DNA of 64,000 nt from AP-15 sp963796155 (GTDB lineage Bacteria; Pseudomonadota; Alphaproteobacteria; ATCC43930; CGMCC-115725). Every line of letters starts with the position of its first letter. The first letter of the stretch is position 1. The notes below the pieces were generated by a model. That model searched no databases and had not been told where the DNA came from. It saw nothing but the letters and a program-made list of their open reading frames with translations. The position numbers were made by a program, and so were the translations under genes. The stretch is taken from contig CAWCKT010000015.1 in assembly GCA_963796155.1 (NCBI GenBank), forward strand, positions 1-64,000, read 5' to 3'. Positions 35,920 to 44,536 of this stretch are shown here, piece after piece.

Positions 35920-37695
35920 ATGCGCCGGTTGGTGGTCGGATTTTTTGCCGTTGTCGGTTTTCTGACCGTGCTGCTTGTCGCGGGTGTCGTGCTGCTGGCC
36001 ACCGGGATGAAGCCGCACGTGACCCCGCTCGCCGAAAACATCATTCTGAACGTCGACCTGACGCAGGGGCTCGCCGAAGGAGCCCGCGAAGACCGCCTGC
36101 TGCGCCTTCTTGTCGGCGCCGAGCCCACCTTGCGCGATGTTCTCGACGCGATCGAGACCGCCTCGAGTGATCCGCGCGTCAAAGTGCTGTTCGCACGCGT
36201 CGGCGATGACGAGCTCGGCCTCGGCAAAATTCAGGAGTTGCGTGACGCCATCGCCGCCTTTCGAGCCAAAGGCAAGTTCGCGCTGGCCTTCGCCGACAGC
36301 TTCGGCGAGTTCGGCCCCGGGACGCGGCCCTATTACCTCGCGACGGCGTTCGACGAAATCTGGCTGCAGCCGATGGGGAATGTTGGCCTGACCGGCCTTT
36401 ACGCCGAGGTGCCGTTCTTCAAGGGAACACTCGACCTTCTCGGGGTCGCCCCGGAATTCGACCATCGCGAAGAGTTCAAGACCGCGATCAACAGTCTGAC
36501 CGAAACCAAGATGACCCCGCCGCATCGCGAGGAGATCGACGCGCTGCTCGCCTCGATCGGGGGACAAATCGTCCATGGCATCGCCGAAGGCCGCCAGCTG
36601 CCGGAGGCCGAGGTGCGCGCGGCGATCGATCGCGGCCCGTTGCTTGCCGAGGAAGCGCGCCAGGCGAAGCTCGTCGATCGCCTCGGCTACCGCGATGAAG
36701 TTTTGGCGCAGGCCCGCGCACATGCCGGGTCCGGCGCCGAGCTTACCGGTTTGATGACCTATCTCGACCGCGCCGGCCGGCCGCATCGCGAGGGAGCGAC
36801 GATCGCGCTGATTTATGGCTCGGGCCTGATCCAACGCGCCGCAAGCTCGGCCGATCCGCTGACCCAATCGAATGTGATGGCGGCGAACGAGATCACCCGC
36901 GCGTTTCGCGCTGCGGTGCGCGACCCCGCGGTACGTGCGATCCTGTTCCGCATCGACAGCCCGGGCGGCTCCGTCGTCGCCTCTGAATCGATCTGGCGCG
37001 AGGTTGTCTTCGCGCGCGAGCGCGGCAAGCCGGTCGTCGTGTCGATGGGCGACGTTGCCGGGTCCGGCGGCTACTACGTCGCCGCGGCAGCCGACAAGAT
37101 CGTCGCCGAGCCGGCGACCCTGACCGGCTCGATCGGGGTTCTCGCCGGCAAGCTCGTGGTGTCCGATCTGTTTAAAAAGCTCGGGGTGACGGCAAATTCG
37201 GCGCAAATCGGCGCCAACGCGGCGATGTTCAGCAGCAGCTCCGATTTCTCGGCGCGTGCGCACAGCCGTCTCGAGGCATTCCTCGATGACACTTACCGAG
37301 GCTTCAAGGATCACGTCGCGTCCGGCCGGCACATGACGCAAGAGGCGGTCGAGGAGGTCGCCAAAGGCCGGGTCTGGACGGGCGAGGACGCCAAGGCGCG
37401 CGGGCTCGTCGACGAACTGGGCGGCTACGCCGTGGCGCTCCGCCTCGTTAGGGAAGCCGCCAAACTGGCGCCCGACGCGCCAGTCAAGCTCACCGTATTC
37501 CCGCGCGAGAAACAGCCGTTCGAAATCATCTATGACCGGCTGTTCGGCACGGAGCACGACGGCGACGAGGCCGGTACGAACGCCGGCTCGATCGAGCGGT
37601 CGCTGAAGGCGGCGAGGCCGCTGCTGCAGCGCCTCGAAACCATGCTCGACAATTCCGGCGTGCTGACCATGCCTCCGATCGGCCCCGTCAGGTAG
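35920..37695 (+). CDS. sppA: Signal peptide peptidase SppA, 67-kDa type
   Basis: Membrane-bound serine protease that degrades cleaved signal peptides. One N-terminal helix (VVGFFAVVGFLTVLLVAGVV) anchors a tandem-domain protein of 591 residues, the long Escherichia-type form. The Lys general base is Lys187 (HREEFKTAIN) and the nucleophile is Ser382 (GDVAGSGGYYVAAAADKIVA), both where the 67-kDa type places them. ATG at 35920 is four bases after aroC. A 169-base non-coding stretch follows before the convergent MaoC gene. Confidence 0.92.
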   Translation: MRRLVVGFFAVVGFLTVLLVAGVVLLATGMKPHVTPLAENIILNVDLTQGLAEGAREDRLLRLLVGAEPTLRDVLDAIETASSDPRVKVLFARVGDDELGLGKIQELRDAIAAFRAKGKFALAFADSFGEFGPGTRPYYLATAFDEIWLQPMGNVGLTGLYAEVPFFKGTLDLLGVAPEFDHREEFKTAINSLTETKMTPPHREEIDALLASIGGQIVHGIAEGRQLPEAEVRAAIDRGPLLAEEARQAKLVDRLGYRDEVLAQARAHAGSGAELTGLMTYLDRAGRPHREGATIALIYGSGLIQRAASSADPLTQSNVMAANEITRAFRAAVRDPAVRAILFRIDSPGGSVVASESIWREVVFARERGKPVVVSMGDVAGSGGYYVAAAADKIVAEPATLTGSIGVLAGKLVVSDLFKKLGVTANSAQIGANAAMFSSSSDFSARAHSRLEAFLDDTYRGFKDHVASGRHMTQEAVEEVAKGRVWTGEDAKARGLVDELGGYAVALRLVREAAKLAPDAPVKLTVFPREKQPFEIIYDRLFGTEHDGDEAGTNAGSIERSLKAARPLLQRLETMLDNSGVLTMPPIGPVR

Positions 37696-37864
37696 CGCCC
37701 CGGCCTCCGTCGCGTTTCTCGCGCACTCCGACGGAGCCATTACACCACTGAGGCGCATCTCGACCTCATTGGATGGCCGTCCGCCGCTGACTGATCGGTG
37801 CTGATCCTAGCGGGGATCACCTTCCGCAAATTTGCGAATGTCGTCGTCAACCCGGACCGCTGTT

Positions 37865-38320
37865 CTAGCGGCATTTGACCATGCGCAGCGGCGTGTAGGT
37901 CAGGGCGACCGTGCCGTCCTGTTTGAGGACGCGGACGCGGGTGCGCACCAGGCCGCGGTCGGGGCGGCTCTTACTGCAGCGGGCTTCGATGACCTCGCAT
38001 TCGGCATGGACGGTGTCGCCGGCGAAGACCGGGTTCTCGACATTGAGCTCCATGTGCAGAAAGGCGAGACCGGTATGCTGCATCGTCGACTGCACCAGGA
38101 GGCCTTCGGCAAAGGCGTAGACCAGCGCCGCCGGCGCGAGGCGCTGCTTGATGTCCGATTCATGCGCGAGGAATTCGAGGTTGGTGAACAACACCTCCAC
38201 CATGCCGGTGCAATTGACGAAATTGGTGATGTCGGCCTCGGTGACGGTGCGTCCAATGGTCTTGAACTGCCGCCCGACCGGCAAATCCTCGAAAGAGAAG
38301 CCGCGCCCGACCGTTTCCAT
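37865..38320 (-). CDS. MaoC-family dehydratase
   Basis: A 151-residue single hotdog-fold protein of the MaoC/enoyl-CoA hydratase type. The start GFSFEDLPVGRQFKTIGRT and the ITNFVNCTGM and NPVFAGDTVHAECEV segments are typical; family members hydrate or dehydrate acyl-CoA esters. The usual Asp/His catalytic pair is not clear in the first segment (FVNCTG instead of D-x4-H), so it may be a thioesterase-like or mesaconyl-type variant. Next to a CoA-transferase, which fits an acyl-CoA role. Confidence 0.75.
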   Translation of the reverse strand: METVGRGFSFEDLPVGRQFKTIGRTVTEADITNFVNCTGMVEVLFTNLEFLAHESDIKQRLAPAALVYAFAEGLLVQSTMQHTGLAFLHMELNVENPVFAGDTVHAECEVIEARCSKSRPDRGLVRTRVRVLKQDGTVALTYTPLRMVKCR

Positions 38321-38570
38321 ACCGTCCTCCTGATTGGCTATCTACCCGGACGGCGGATCAGTTTCTGAACGCGTCGTTGATCGTCCGTTAGGCGAATCGC
38401 CGTCTCCGTTCAGCAGCACTTATACAGCGTATTATCTCCTCCAATACGCGGTTCCATCGATGACTTCGGGGGCTTTCTTACCCGCCCATTGCTCTGGTTG
38501 TTCAGCAGTTTTTGCCAACTGGTATCTTCCTTACGTCGGGGTATTTCGCTGGATCATGATCGGGCTCCGC
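38321..38570. other. Intergenic region, AT-rich, nothing recognised
   Basis: About 250 bases between MaoC and the CoA-transferase gene, both on the minus strand. Parts around 38405-38460 are less GC-rich than the surroundings and may carry the MaoC promoter. No gene, terminator or repeat could be supported. Confidence 0.4.
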
Positions 38571-39716
38571 TCACCCGAGTGTGCCGGCGGCGCGCAGTGC
38601 CGCGATCTCGGCCGGATCGAGCCAGGGCGCCAGCGCCGCTTCGGCCTCCTCGGGGCCGCTCGGTGGTTGCGGCGGGATCGGCAGGTCCGGAACGGTCCGG
38701 CTGAAGCGCGGCGCCGGCGCCGGCTGGACGATGCCGTCGATCTCGACGTAAGTCCGGCGCGCGGCGTTGTGCGGGTGGTTCGGCGCCTCGTCGGTCGTCA
38801 GAACCGGCGCAAAGCAGGCGTCGGTGCCTTCGAGAACGGCGCACCATTCCTCGCGCGTCCGGGTCTTGAACAGTGCGGCGAGGCGGGCCTTGGCCGCGGG
38901 CCAATGCTCCTGGTCGAGCTGCGCCGGCAGCTCCGCAGGGTCGATGTCGAGGCGCCGCAGCAATTCCGCATAAAACTTGGCCTCGATCGCGGCGACCGAG
39001 ATCCAGCGCCCGTCGGCGCATTCATACACCTCGTAGAAATGGGCGCCGGTATCGAGGATGTTGGTGCCGCGTTCATGGCTCGCCAGACCGGCCGCCATCA
39101 TCCCGTGGAATGCCGTCATCAGCGAGGCTGTGCCGTCGATCATCGCTGCGTCGACGACCTGACCCCGGCCCGAGCGATGCGCTTCCAGAATGCCGCAGAC
39201 GAGCCCGAAAGCGAGATAGAGCGCGCCGCCGCCGAAATCGCCGATCAGGTTCAAGGGCGGGGTCGGCGGCTGGCCGCGGCGGCCGAAGGCGTGCACCGCA
39301 CCGGCGAGCGCGATGTAGTTGAGGTCGTGCCCGGCGGCATCGGCAAGCGGCCCTTCCTGGCCCCAGCCGGTGACCCGGCCGTAGACGAGATGCGGATTGC
39401 GCGCGAGGCAATCCTGCGGGCCGAGACCGAGCCGCTCGGTGACCCCCGGACGAAACCCTTCGATCAGCGCGTCGGCGCGTTCGATCAGGCGCAGTGCCAG
39501 CGCCTTGCCGTCCGGGTGTTTGAGGTCGAGCGCCAGGCATCGCCGGCCGCGCAGTAGGAGGTCATAGCGCAGCGGGCGCGCGACGCCGAGATCGCTCGGC
39601 TGCGGCCGATCGATGCGCAGCACGGTGGCACCCAGATCGGCCAGCAGCATCGCGCACATCGGTCCGGGGCCAATGCCCGTCAGTTCCACAACCTTGATGC
39701 CGGCGAGCGGTCCCAT
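38571..39716 (-). CDS. CaiB/BaiF CoA-transferase, alpha-methylacyl-CoA racemase-like
   Basis: Family III CoA-transferase/racemase of 381 residues. The start GPLAGIKVVELTGIGPGPMC and the segments DLGATVLRIDRP, DALIEGFRPGVTERLGLG, RVTGWGQEGPLADAAGHDLN and the C-terminal VPV-like FAPVLTTDEAP are typical; HDLNYIALAG holds the Asp of racemase-type members and Glu is seen in NILDTGAHFYEVYECADG. It closely resembles alpha-methylacyl-CoA racemase, but a true CoA-transferase is possible. Divergent from the DUF350 operon. Confidence 0.86.
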   Translation of the reverse strand: MGPLAGIKVVELTGIGPGPMCAMLLADLGATVLRIDRPQPSDLGVARPLRYDLLLRGRRCLALDLKHPDGKALALRLIERADALIEGFRPGVTERLGLGPQDCLARNPHLVYGRVTGWGQEGPLADAAGHDLNYIALAGAVHAFGRRGQPPTPPLNLIGDFGGGALYLAFGLVCGILEAHRSGRGQVVDAAMIDGTASLMTAFHGMMAAGLASHERGTNILDTGAHFYEVYECADGRWISVAAIEAKFYAELLRRLDIDPAELPAQLDQEHWPAAKARLAALFKTRTREEWCAVLEGTDACFAPVLTTDEAPNHPHNAARRTYVEIDGIVQPAPAPRFSRTVPDLPIPPQPPSGPEEAEAALAPWLDPAEIAALRAAGTLG

Positions 39717-39855
39717 GGTGCGCCTCCGATCAGACGAAGGCGAGCCTGCGTGGTGCCGTCGCGCTGGTCAAGCCGATCGAGTGCGGGAGCAATGAAAAAT
39801 TTATGACATTCTCGGAAACTTGGGCTCATCCTTCCACAGACGAGCGGAGAGCAGC

Positions 39856-40251
39856 GTGCTCGGCGGCATCGTCAATTATCTGCTGTATTTCGCTTCGACG
39901 ATCGCGATGCTGCTGATCGCCGGTTTTGTCTATGTGCGTTTCACGCCATCGGATGAGATCGCGCTGATCCGAGCCGGCAATGTCGCCGCCGCCATTGCGC
40001 TCGGTGGTGCGATGCTGGGCTACGCGTGCGTCGTTTACAGTGCAACCGCTCATGGCAGCACCCTCTTGGAGACCGCGATTTGGAGTGCTATATCTCTCGC
40101 GGTTCAAATAATTGCAGTTGAATTGTTGCGCGTCGTCATCCGTGACGATTGGAAGGCGCAAATCGAAAAGGGTGATCTCGCCCACGGCATCGCGCTGGGT
40201 GCCTTCTCGCTGGCGATCGGGCTGATCAATGCAGGTTGTCTGACACCTTAA
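39856..40251 (+). CDS. DUF350 membrane protein (YjfL-like)
   Basis: A 131-residue membrane protein with four hydrophobic helices: YLLYFASTIAMLLIAGFVYV, NVAAAIALGGAMLGYACVVY, AIWSAISLAVQIIAVELLRV and IALGAFSLAIGLINAGCL. This matches DUF350, as in Escherichia coli YjfL. The GTG at 39856 (LGGIVNYLLYF) is chosen; the in-frame extension to 39820 has no family likeness. It is the first of four plus-strand genes that look like one operon (DUF350, PspA-like, DUF1190, ATP-grasp). Function unknown; a channel or envelope scaffold role is inferred only from its partners. Confidence 0.8.
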   Translation: MLGGIVNYLLYFASTIAMLLIAGFVYVRFTPSDEIALIRAGNVAAAIALGGAMLGYACVVYSATAHGSTLLETAIWSAISLAVQIIAVELLRVVIRDDWKAQIEKGDLAHGIALGAFSLAIGLINAGCLTP

Positions 40252-40268
40252 CCGTAGCGGAGAGAACC

Positions 40269-41039
40269 ATGTCCCTATTGCCGTTCGTACGCAATTTTAT
40301 CGGCGTGAAGGGCGACAACGCTGCTGCCGGTGTCGTCAAGGCTCTGGTGCAGCTCGATCCTGAATCCGCAACGATCGCCGATTTGCGCACGATGGAGCAA
40401 GATCTCGACAAGGCCGGCGGCATGATCGCAAAGCTGCGCGCCGACCTCGCGCACGAGCAAATCGAATACGATTCGATCGGCGGGCAGTATCACGAGCTGA
40501 TGGCTGCAGCCGAGTTGCTGCAGAAGCGGATCGCCGATCCCGGCACGGCGGAGGCGCAACGGCCATCCTTGAACACCAGCCTTGCCTCGCTGGTCGAAAA
40601 GATCGAGCAGATGGCCCCTGAATTGGATCGCGACAAGAAAGACGTCGAGAGCACGCGCGCCCTCCTCTCAGAGGCCGAAGCCGTCTATCAACAAAAAGCC
40701 GAGGCGCTGACCAAGGCCAAGAAGAACCTTGATTCGGCCCGCCATGATCTGCAGCACGCCAGGATCGAGGAAGAGCGCAGCGCCGAGCGTGCGCGGCAGG
40801 CGGCGGCCGTCGCCGGGCTGGGTGCCTCGCCGATCAGCGGACTCACCGTTGCGCTCAATGTCATGCAGCAGAGCGCGCAGGAGGCTCGCCAGCGGGCCGA
40901 GGCGATGAATATGAAGGCCCAAGCGCTCAGCCACCTGAAGGAAGCGACTGCCGATCAGAATGTCGCTGCAGCGCTTGCCGAGGTTCGCGGCACGGCCTCC
41001 AAGAGCCTTACCGATCGGCTCTCCGCGCTCCGGCGCTGA
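40269..41039 (+). CDS. PspA/IM30-like coiled-coil protein (YjfJ-like)
   Basis: A 256-residue protein almost entirely predicted as coiled coil, with heptad-rich runs such as ELDRDKKDVESTRALLSEAE and KAEALTKAKKNLDSARHDLQ, and charged residues between. This is the character of PspA/IM30 proteins that bind stressed membranes, and of YjfJ in the Escherichia coli yjf locus. ATG at 40269 with GCGGAGAG upstream; a GTG-like start at 40236 is less likely. It is 17 bases after the DUF350 gene. No classical PspA N-terminal amphipathic helix is obvious, so the class is likely but not certain. Confidence 0.65.
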   Translation: MSLLPFVRNFIGVKGDNAAAGVVKALVQLDPESATIADLRTMEQDLDKAGGMIAKLRADLAHEQIEYDSIGGQYHELMAAAELLQKRIADPGTAEAQRPSLNTSLASLVEKIEQMAPELDRDKKDVESTRALLSEAEAVYQQKAEALTKAKKNLDSARHDLQHARIEEERSAERARQAAAVAGLGASPISGLTVALNVMQQSAQEARQRAEAMNMKAQALSHLKEATADQNVAAALAEVRGTASKSLTDRLSALRR

Positions 41040-41042
41040 GCC

Positions 41043-41762
41043 ATGGGCGCTCGGGCGGCGATTTGGATCAGCGCGCTGCTCCTGGTGGTCGCTGTCGGGA
41101 TGATGTGGGCCGCCAAACCCAGTGAGCAACGGATCAAGATCTACAACTCGGTCGAAGCCTGCCGGGTCGAGCAGCCGGCGGAAGATTGCGCCAAGGCTTT
41201 TGCCGCTGCCCAAGAGGAGCAGGCGAAGACGGCACCGCGTTTCGCAGCTCGCGAACTCTGCGAAGCGCAGTACGGCAGCTGCGGCGCGTTGCATGACGGC
41301 ACCGGCGATTGGTTTGTTCCGGCGATCATCGGATTCATGCTCGGGCGTGCGCTCGGTACGGGCGGGGTGGCGAGTGTTGTCTCCCAACCCGTCTATGTCG
41401 ATCATCGCGGCACGGCCTATACCGGAGGGAGCCCAATCGGCGCTTACCGGTCCCGCTGCGCTGTCAACCCCGACGACCCCTATTGCCGGGGAGGCGGCGG
41501 TTTTGGCGGCGGCGGAGGTTTTGTCTATGCGTCGAGCGGCACCGGAGGAGGATCGTCCTCCGCGTCGAGTGTCTGGTCGTCGAAGAGCTACGCCGTCGAG
41601 TCGGTAAGGACATCGGTGATGCGCGGCGGTTTCGGAAGCAGCGCGTCCTCGGCGCCGTCGTCTTCGTTCGGCGTGGCGAGCGCGCCGAACGCGGCCTCGT
41701 CATCGTCGGTGACGCGCGGCGGGTTCGGGATGACCGCTTCCTTGCACAGTGTGGGATCATGA
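41043..41762 (+). CDS. DUF1190-family protein (YjfM/YgiB-like)
   Basis: A 239-residue protein with an N-terminal membrane anchor or signal (AAIWISALLLVVAVGMMWAA). The next part has the DUF1190 Cys pattern: VEACRVEQPAEDCAKAFAAA, LCEAQYGSCGAL and the motif WFVPAIIGFMLG, followed by PVYVDHRGTAY. The second half is a low-complexity Gly/Ser-rich tail (RGGGGFGGGGGFVY, SSSASSVWSSKSY), common in this family. ATG is three bases after the PspA-like gene, and its end overlaps the next gene. Such proteins are encoded beside YgiC/YjfC ATP-grasp enzymes. Confidence 0.8.
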   Translation: MGARAAIWISALLLVVAVGMMWAAKPSEQRIKIYNSVEACRVEQPAEDCAKAFAAAQEEQAKTAPRFAARELCEAQYGSCGALHDGTGDWFVPAIIGFMLGRALGTGGVASVVSQPVYVDHRGTAYTGGSPIGAYRSRCAVNPDDPYCRGGGGFGGGGGFVYASSGTGGGSSSASSVWSSKSYAVESVRTSVMRGGFGSSASSAPSSSFGVASAPNAASSSSVTRGGFGMTASLHSVGS

Positions 41763-41763
41763 C

Positions 41764-42903
41764 ATGGAGCGGCTGAAGATCGAACCCCGCCCGAATTGGA
41801 CAAAGGAGATCGAAGCGCTGGGTTTCGACTTCTATAGGCAGGACGGGGTCCCCTATTGGGGCGAGGACGCATGCTACCGCTTTACCGCCGCGGAGGTCGA
41901 CGTCATCGAGGAAGCGGCCAACAAGCTGCACAAGCTCTGTGCCTACGCAGTTCAGCGCATCATCGAGATGCGGCTTTTCCCATTGCTCGGCATCGACCCC
42001 GAGATCGGGCGCCTGATCACCGAGAGCTGGGAGCGTCACGAGCCTGCGGTCTACGGCCGGTTCGACCTGATCTATGATGGGACGGCGCCGCCGAAGCTCC
42101 TCGAGTATAACGCCGACACCCCGACATCGCTGTTCGAGGCGTCGATCGTGCAATGGAACTGGCGGGAGCAGCGCTTTCCCAAAGCCGACCAGTTCAATTC
42201 GATCCACGAAAGCTTGGTCGCGCGGTGGCGCAGCTTTCTGGTTGGCCGGCGCAATGCGGACCGGCTGCACGTTACCTGCGCCACGCCGATGCCGGAGGAC
42301 GAGACCACTGTCCAATACATCGGCGCAACCGCGCAAGAGGCAGGATACCGCGTAAAATTCCTGCCGATCCAGGAAATCGGCTGGGACGAGGGCCGCAAAC
42401 TGTTCGTCGATCTCGACGGCGAGCCGATCCAGACCCTGTTCAAGCTCTATCCGTGGGAATGGATCATGCGCGAAGATTTCGGCGCCAACGTCAAGCCGTC
42501 GGGCGCCTTGTTCCTCGAGCCGATGTGGAAGATGCTGCTGTCGAACAAAGGATTGCTGCCGATCCTCTGGGACATGTTTCCCGAGCACGAGAACCTTCTG
42601 CCGGCCTATCGTGAGCCCGAACCGCTCGGCAACGGTGCGGTCGTCCGCAAGCCGCTGCTCGGGCGCGAGGGCGCCAATATCAGTATTACCGAAGGCGGCA
42701 GGACGCTCGCCGAGACAGCCGGCACATACGCCGACAGCGGGTTCATCTACCAGGCGTTCGCCCGACCCGGTTACTTCGACGGTCACTACGCCAATATCGG
42801 CGCGTGGATGGTTCACGATGCCTGTTGCGGAATGGGGATTCGGGAGGACCGATCCCTGGTGATCAGCAACCAGTCGCGCTTTGTGCCGCACTTCTTCGAG
42901 TAG
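41764..42903 (+). CDS. Glutathionylspermidine-synthase-like ATP-grasp protein (YjfC/YgiC-like)
   Basis: A 379-residue ATP-grasp enzyme like the C-terminal synthetase of glutathionylspermidine synthase, but of the YjfC/YgiC branch, whose substrate is not glutathione or spermidine as far as known. Family marks are YWGEDACYRFTAAEVDVIEE, LLEYNADTPTSLFEASIVQW, KLYPWEWIMREDFG, PLLGREGANISI and GIREDRSLVISNQSRFVPH. The ATG at 41764 overlaps the DUF1190 gene tail; a GTG at 41749 is possible. In other bacteria such enzymes are thought to attach amines or peptides to envelope proteins; this is inferred, not shown. Confidence 0.85.
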   Translation: MERLKIEPRPNWTKEIEALGFDFYRQDGVPYWGEDACYRFTAAEVDVIEEAANKLHKLCAYAVQRIIEMRLFPLLGIDPEIGRLITESWERHEPAVYGRFDLIYDGTAPPKLLEYNADTPTSLFEASIVQWNWREQRFPKADQFNSIHESLVARWRSFLVGRRNADRLHVTCATPMPEDETTVQYIGATAQEAGYRVKFLPIQEIGWDEGRKLFVDLDGEPIQTLFKLYPWEWIMREDFGANVKPSGALFLEPMWKMLLSNKGLLPILWDMFPEHENLLPAYREPEPLGNGAVVRKPLLGREGANISITEGGRTLAETAGTYADSGFIYQAFARPGYFDGHYANIGAWMVHDACCGMGIREDRSLVISNQSRFVPHFFE

Positions 42904-43000
42904 GCGGCCGCGGTCGGGCGAGGTGCCGGCGCCGCGGCGAAATAATCTCAGAGGCCGACCGAGAATGAATCTCGGAACGTCAGCAGGTTATTCGTCATGT

Positions 43001-43014
43001 ATGGACCTTTCCCC
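43001..43014 (+). repeat. Terminal inverted repeat of the IS110/IS1111 element, left copy
   Basis: ATGGACCTTTCCCC; the inverted partner is at 44427-44440. A third 12-base copy (ATGGACCTTTCC) lies at 44359-44370 over the transposase start, and it can pair with the right copy to enclose two small hairpins (GGGC/GCCC and GCCTC/GAGGC). Confidence 0.6.
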
Positions 43015-43301
43015 GGATGCAAGATCGAAAGTGGCTTGGACGGTAATGTATTCGGCCTTTTCTGCCCGGGATCGGGCGGGCCAGGATGGGGTCAGCATAG
43101 CGGCCTGCGCCTGGTTCATTCCGACGGGCTCAAGCGCCCAATGACGAAGTCGGTGTCAGCGCCGCGTTGCTTTCAAGCCATCTTTGCGGTCCTTGCATTG
43201 GTGTTCGCTTGCTTGCTGGGTCAGCCGCGCGCCGGCGGGGCTGAGGTCGGGGCCGGCCGTTGTCCGGCGTCGAAGGGACGGCAGCGACAATGGGGCCTCC
43301 C
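43015..43301 (-). ncRNA. Candidate bridge-RNA region of the IS1111-type element
   Basis: About 290 bases after the transposase stop with no gene. In IS1111-type elements a structured guide RNA is encoded here. Read on the minus strand there are GC-rich pairings and a structured stretch, but I cannot fold it by eye with certainty. A short plus-strand open frame at 43141 (MTKSVSAPRCFQAIFAVLAL) is in the way; it looks like a signal peptide but sits wholly inside the element end, so I do not call it a gene. Confidence 0.35.
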
Positions 43302-44360
43302 TCAGACGGGCTGGGCGCCGACGGAACGGTGCTGGTAGGGTTGGTTGTTGGCCATCAGCGCCCAGGCGATGCGAGCGAGTTTGGCGGCGCCAGCGACAAC
43401 CGCGACGTTGCGCATCTTGCGGCGCAGCAGCCGGCCGGCCCAAGCCAGCAACGGGTCCTGCGACGGCTCTTTCCTGCGATCGACGTGGATCAGCAGGGTC
43501 TGGGCGGCAAGCACCAGGTAGCGGCGCATCTCGCAGGCGCGCATCTGGCCGAGGCCGCGCAAGGCGTTGCTCTCAGCGCTGGCCTGCTGGCGCGGCACCA
43601 ACCGCAAATAAGCGGCAAAGGCGCGGCCGCGGGCAAAGACCCCGGGTGCTTCCAGCGCCACCGACAACCCAGCGGCGTTAATCGGGCCGATATGGGGGAT
43701 GGTCATCAGCAGTCGGCAGCTGGCGTCGGCTTTGACGGCCTGGAGCAGCATCGCTGCAGCCGCCTCGACCTTTTCATCCTGCTCGGTGATTTCCGCGCGC
43801 CGCCTCTCGACCAGCTCCTGCACCAACGCCGGCAACGCGGCAAATTGCTCGCTGGTCATCACCTCGCCGAGCCGCGCCAGCAGAACCGTGCGCCCTTTTG
43901 GCAGCACGATCCCAAACTCGTTGAGCAGGCCACGCAATTGATTGGCCGTCTGCACCCGTTGGCGGATGCGCCGTTCGCGCACCCGCATCAGCGCTTGAGT
44001 GGCTTGCGCCGCCGCGCTCTTGACGCGGACGGCAGCCACTTGGCTGCGGCTGGTCGCCTCTGCGACCGCGCGGGCGTCGCGCCGATCGCTCTTGTGCACC
44101 CCGGCGCGATAGGCCTTGACCGCTCGCGGCGCCATCAGCTTGGCCGTGAAGCCTCGCGCCATCAGCCAACGCGCCCAGTGGTGCGCGCTACCGCACGCCT
44201 CCATCCCGATCAGGCATCGCGGCGCCTCATCCTCGAGAAACTTGATCAGAGCCGCGCGCCGCAATCGCTTCTCCCAGACGATCGCGCCCGAGCGCGTCAT
44301 CGCGCACAGCTGAAACACCCGCTTTGCCAAATCAATGCCGATCACGCTAATCTCGTCCAT
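43302..44360 (-). CDS. IS110-family DEDD transposase
   Basis: A 352-residue transposase/recombinase. The N-terminal RuvC-like DEDD domain has Asp in VIGIDLAKRVFQL, Glu in LIGMEACGSAHHWAR and Asp in HKSDRRDARAVAEA, all in the expected order. The C-terminal transposase-20 domain follows (MTIPHIGPINAAGLSVAL, with Ser in SAESNALRGLGQMRAC). ATG at 44360 (MDEISVIGIDLAKR) is preceded by GGAAAGG; six upstream codons to 44378 are unlikely. The product should cut and rejoin DNA directed by an element-encoded RNA. Intact, no frameshift, so potentially active. Confidence 0.88.
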   Translation of the reverse strand: MDEISVIGIDLAKRVFQLCAMTRSGAIVWEKRLRRAALIKFLEDEAPRCLIGMEACGSAHHWARWLMARGFTAKLMAPRAVKAYRAGVHKSDRRDARAVAEATSRSQVAAVRVKSAAAQATQALMRVRERRIRQRVQTANQLRGLLNEFGIVLPKGRTVLLARLGEVMTSEQFAALPALVQELVERRRAEITEQDEKVEAAAAMLLQAVKADASCRLLMTIPHIGPINAAGLSVALEAPGVFARGRAFAAYLRLVPRQQASAESNALRGLGQMRACEMRRYLVLAAQTLLIHVDRRKEPSQDPLLAWAGRLLRRKMRNVAVVAGAAKLARIAWALMANNQPYQHRSVGAQPV

Positions 44361-44426
44361 GGACCTTTCCGTTTCCACGATGCGTCGTGCTTGGGCCTTG
44401 TGAGCCCGTTTGCCTCCATGAGGCGA

Positions 44427-44440
44427 GGGGAAAGGTCCAT
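44427..44440 (-). repeat. Terminal inverted repeat of the IS110/IS1111 element, right copy
   Basis: GGGGAAAGGTCCAT, the exact reverse complement of 43001-43014. It marks the right end of the element next to the GIY-YIG region. Confidence 0.6.
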
Positions 44441-44492
44441 CCCATCATTCCCGCGAACGAGCGTGTAATCCAATCGCACACGTTTTCGAGTT

Positions 44493-44520
44493 GTCGCCCC
44501 CCGCGAAAGCGGGGACCCAG
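44493..44520 (+). repeat. Palindromic repeat, left flank of the GIY-YIG gene
   Basis: A hairpin-forming stretch (CCCCGCGAAAGCGGGG core, then ACCCAG). A nearly exact inverted copy lies beyond the gene at 44866-44892. The core resembles the REP-type palindromes seen in many rhizobial intergenic regions. Confidence 0.6.
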
Positions 44521-44536
44521 GGCGACCGATCGGAGC

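Larger units (their letters stand above)
43001..44440 (-). mobile_element. IS110/IS1111-type insertion sequence
   Basis: A 1.44-kb element. Its ends carry the inverted 14-base repeat ATGGACCTTTCCCC (43001-43014 and complement at 44427-44440). One DEDD transposase gene fills most of the minus strand, with about 300 bases of non-coding DNA after it (43001-43301) and about 80 before it. A long non-coding end and short subterminal repeats fit the IS1111 subgroup, in which that end encodes the guide (bridge) RNA. No target duplication is expected in this family. The repeats may be subterminal, so true borders can lie a few bases outside. Confidence 0.7.

Noticed and set aside
43141..43338. Small secreted protein with a signal-like start (MTKSVSAPRCFQAIFAVLAL)
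   Set aside because: It lies wholly in the non-coding end of the IS110-type element and overlaps the transposase end; no homologue-like residues follow the hydrophobic part.
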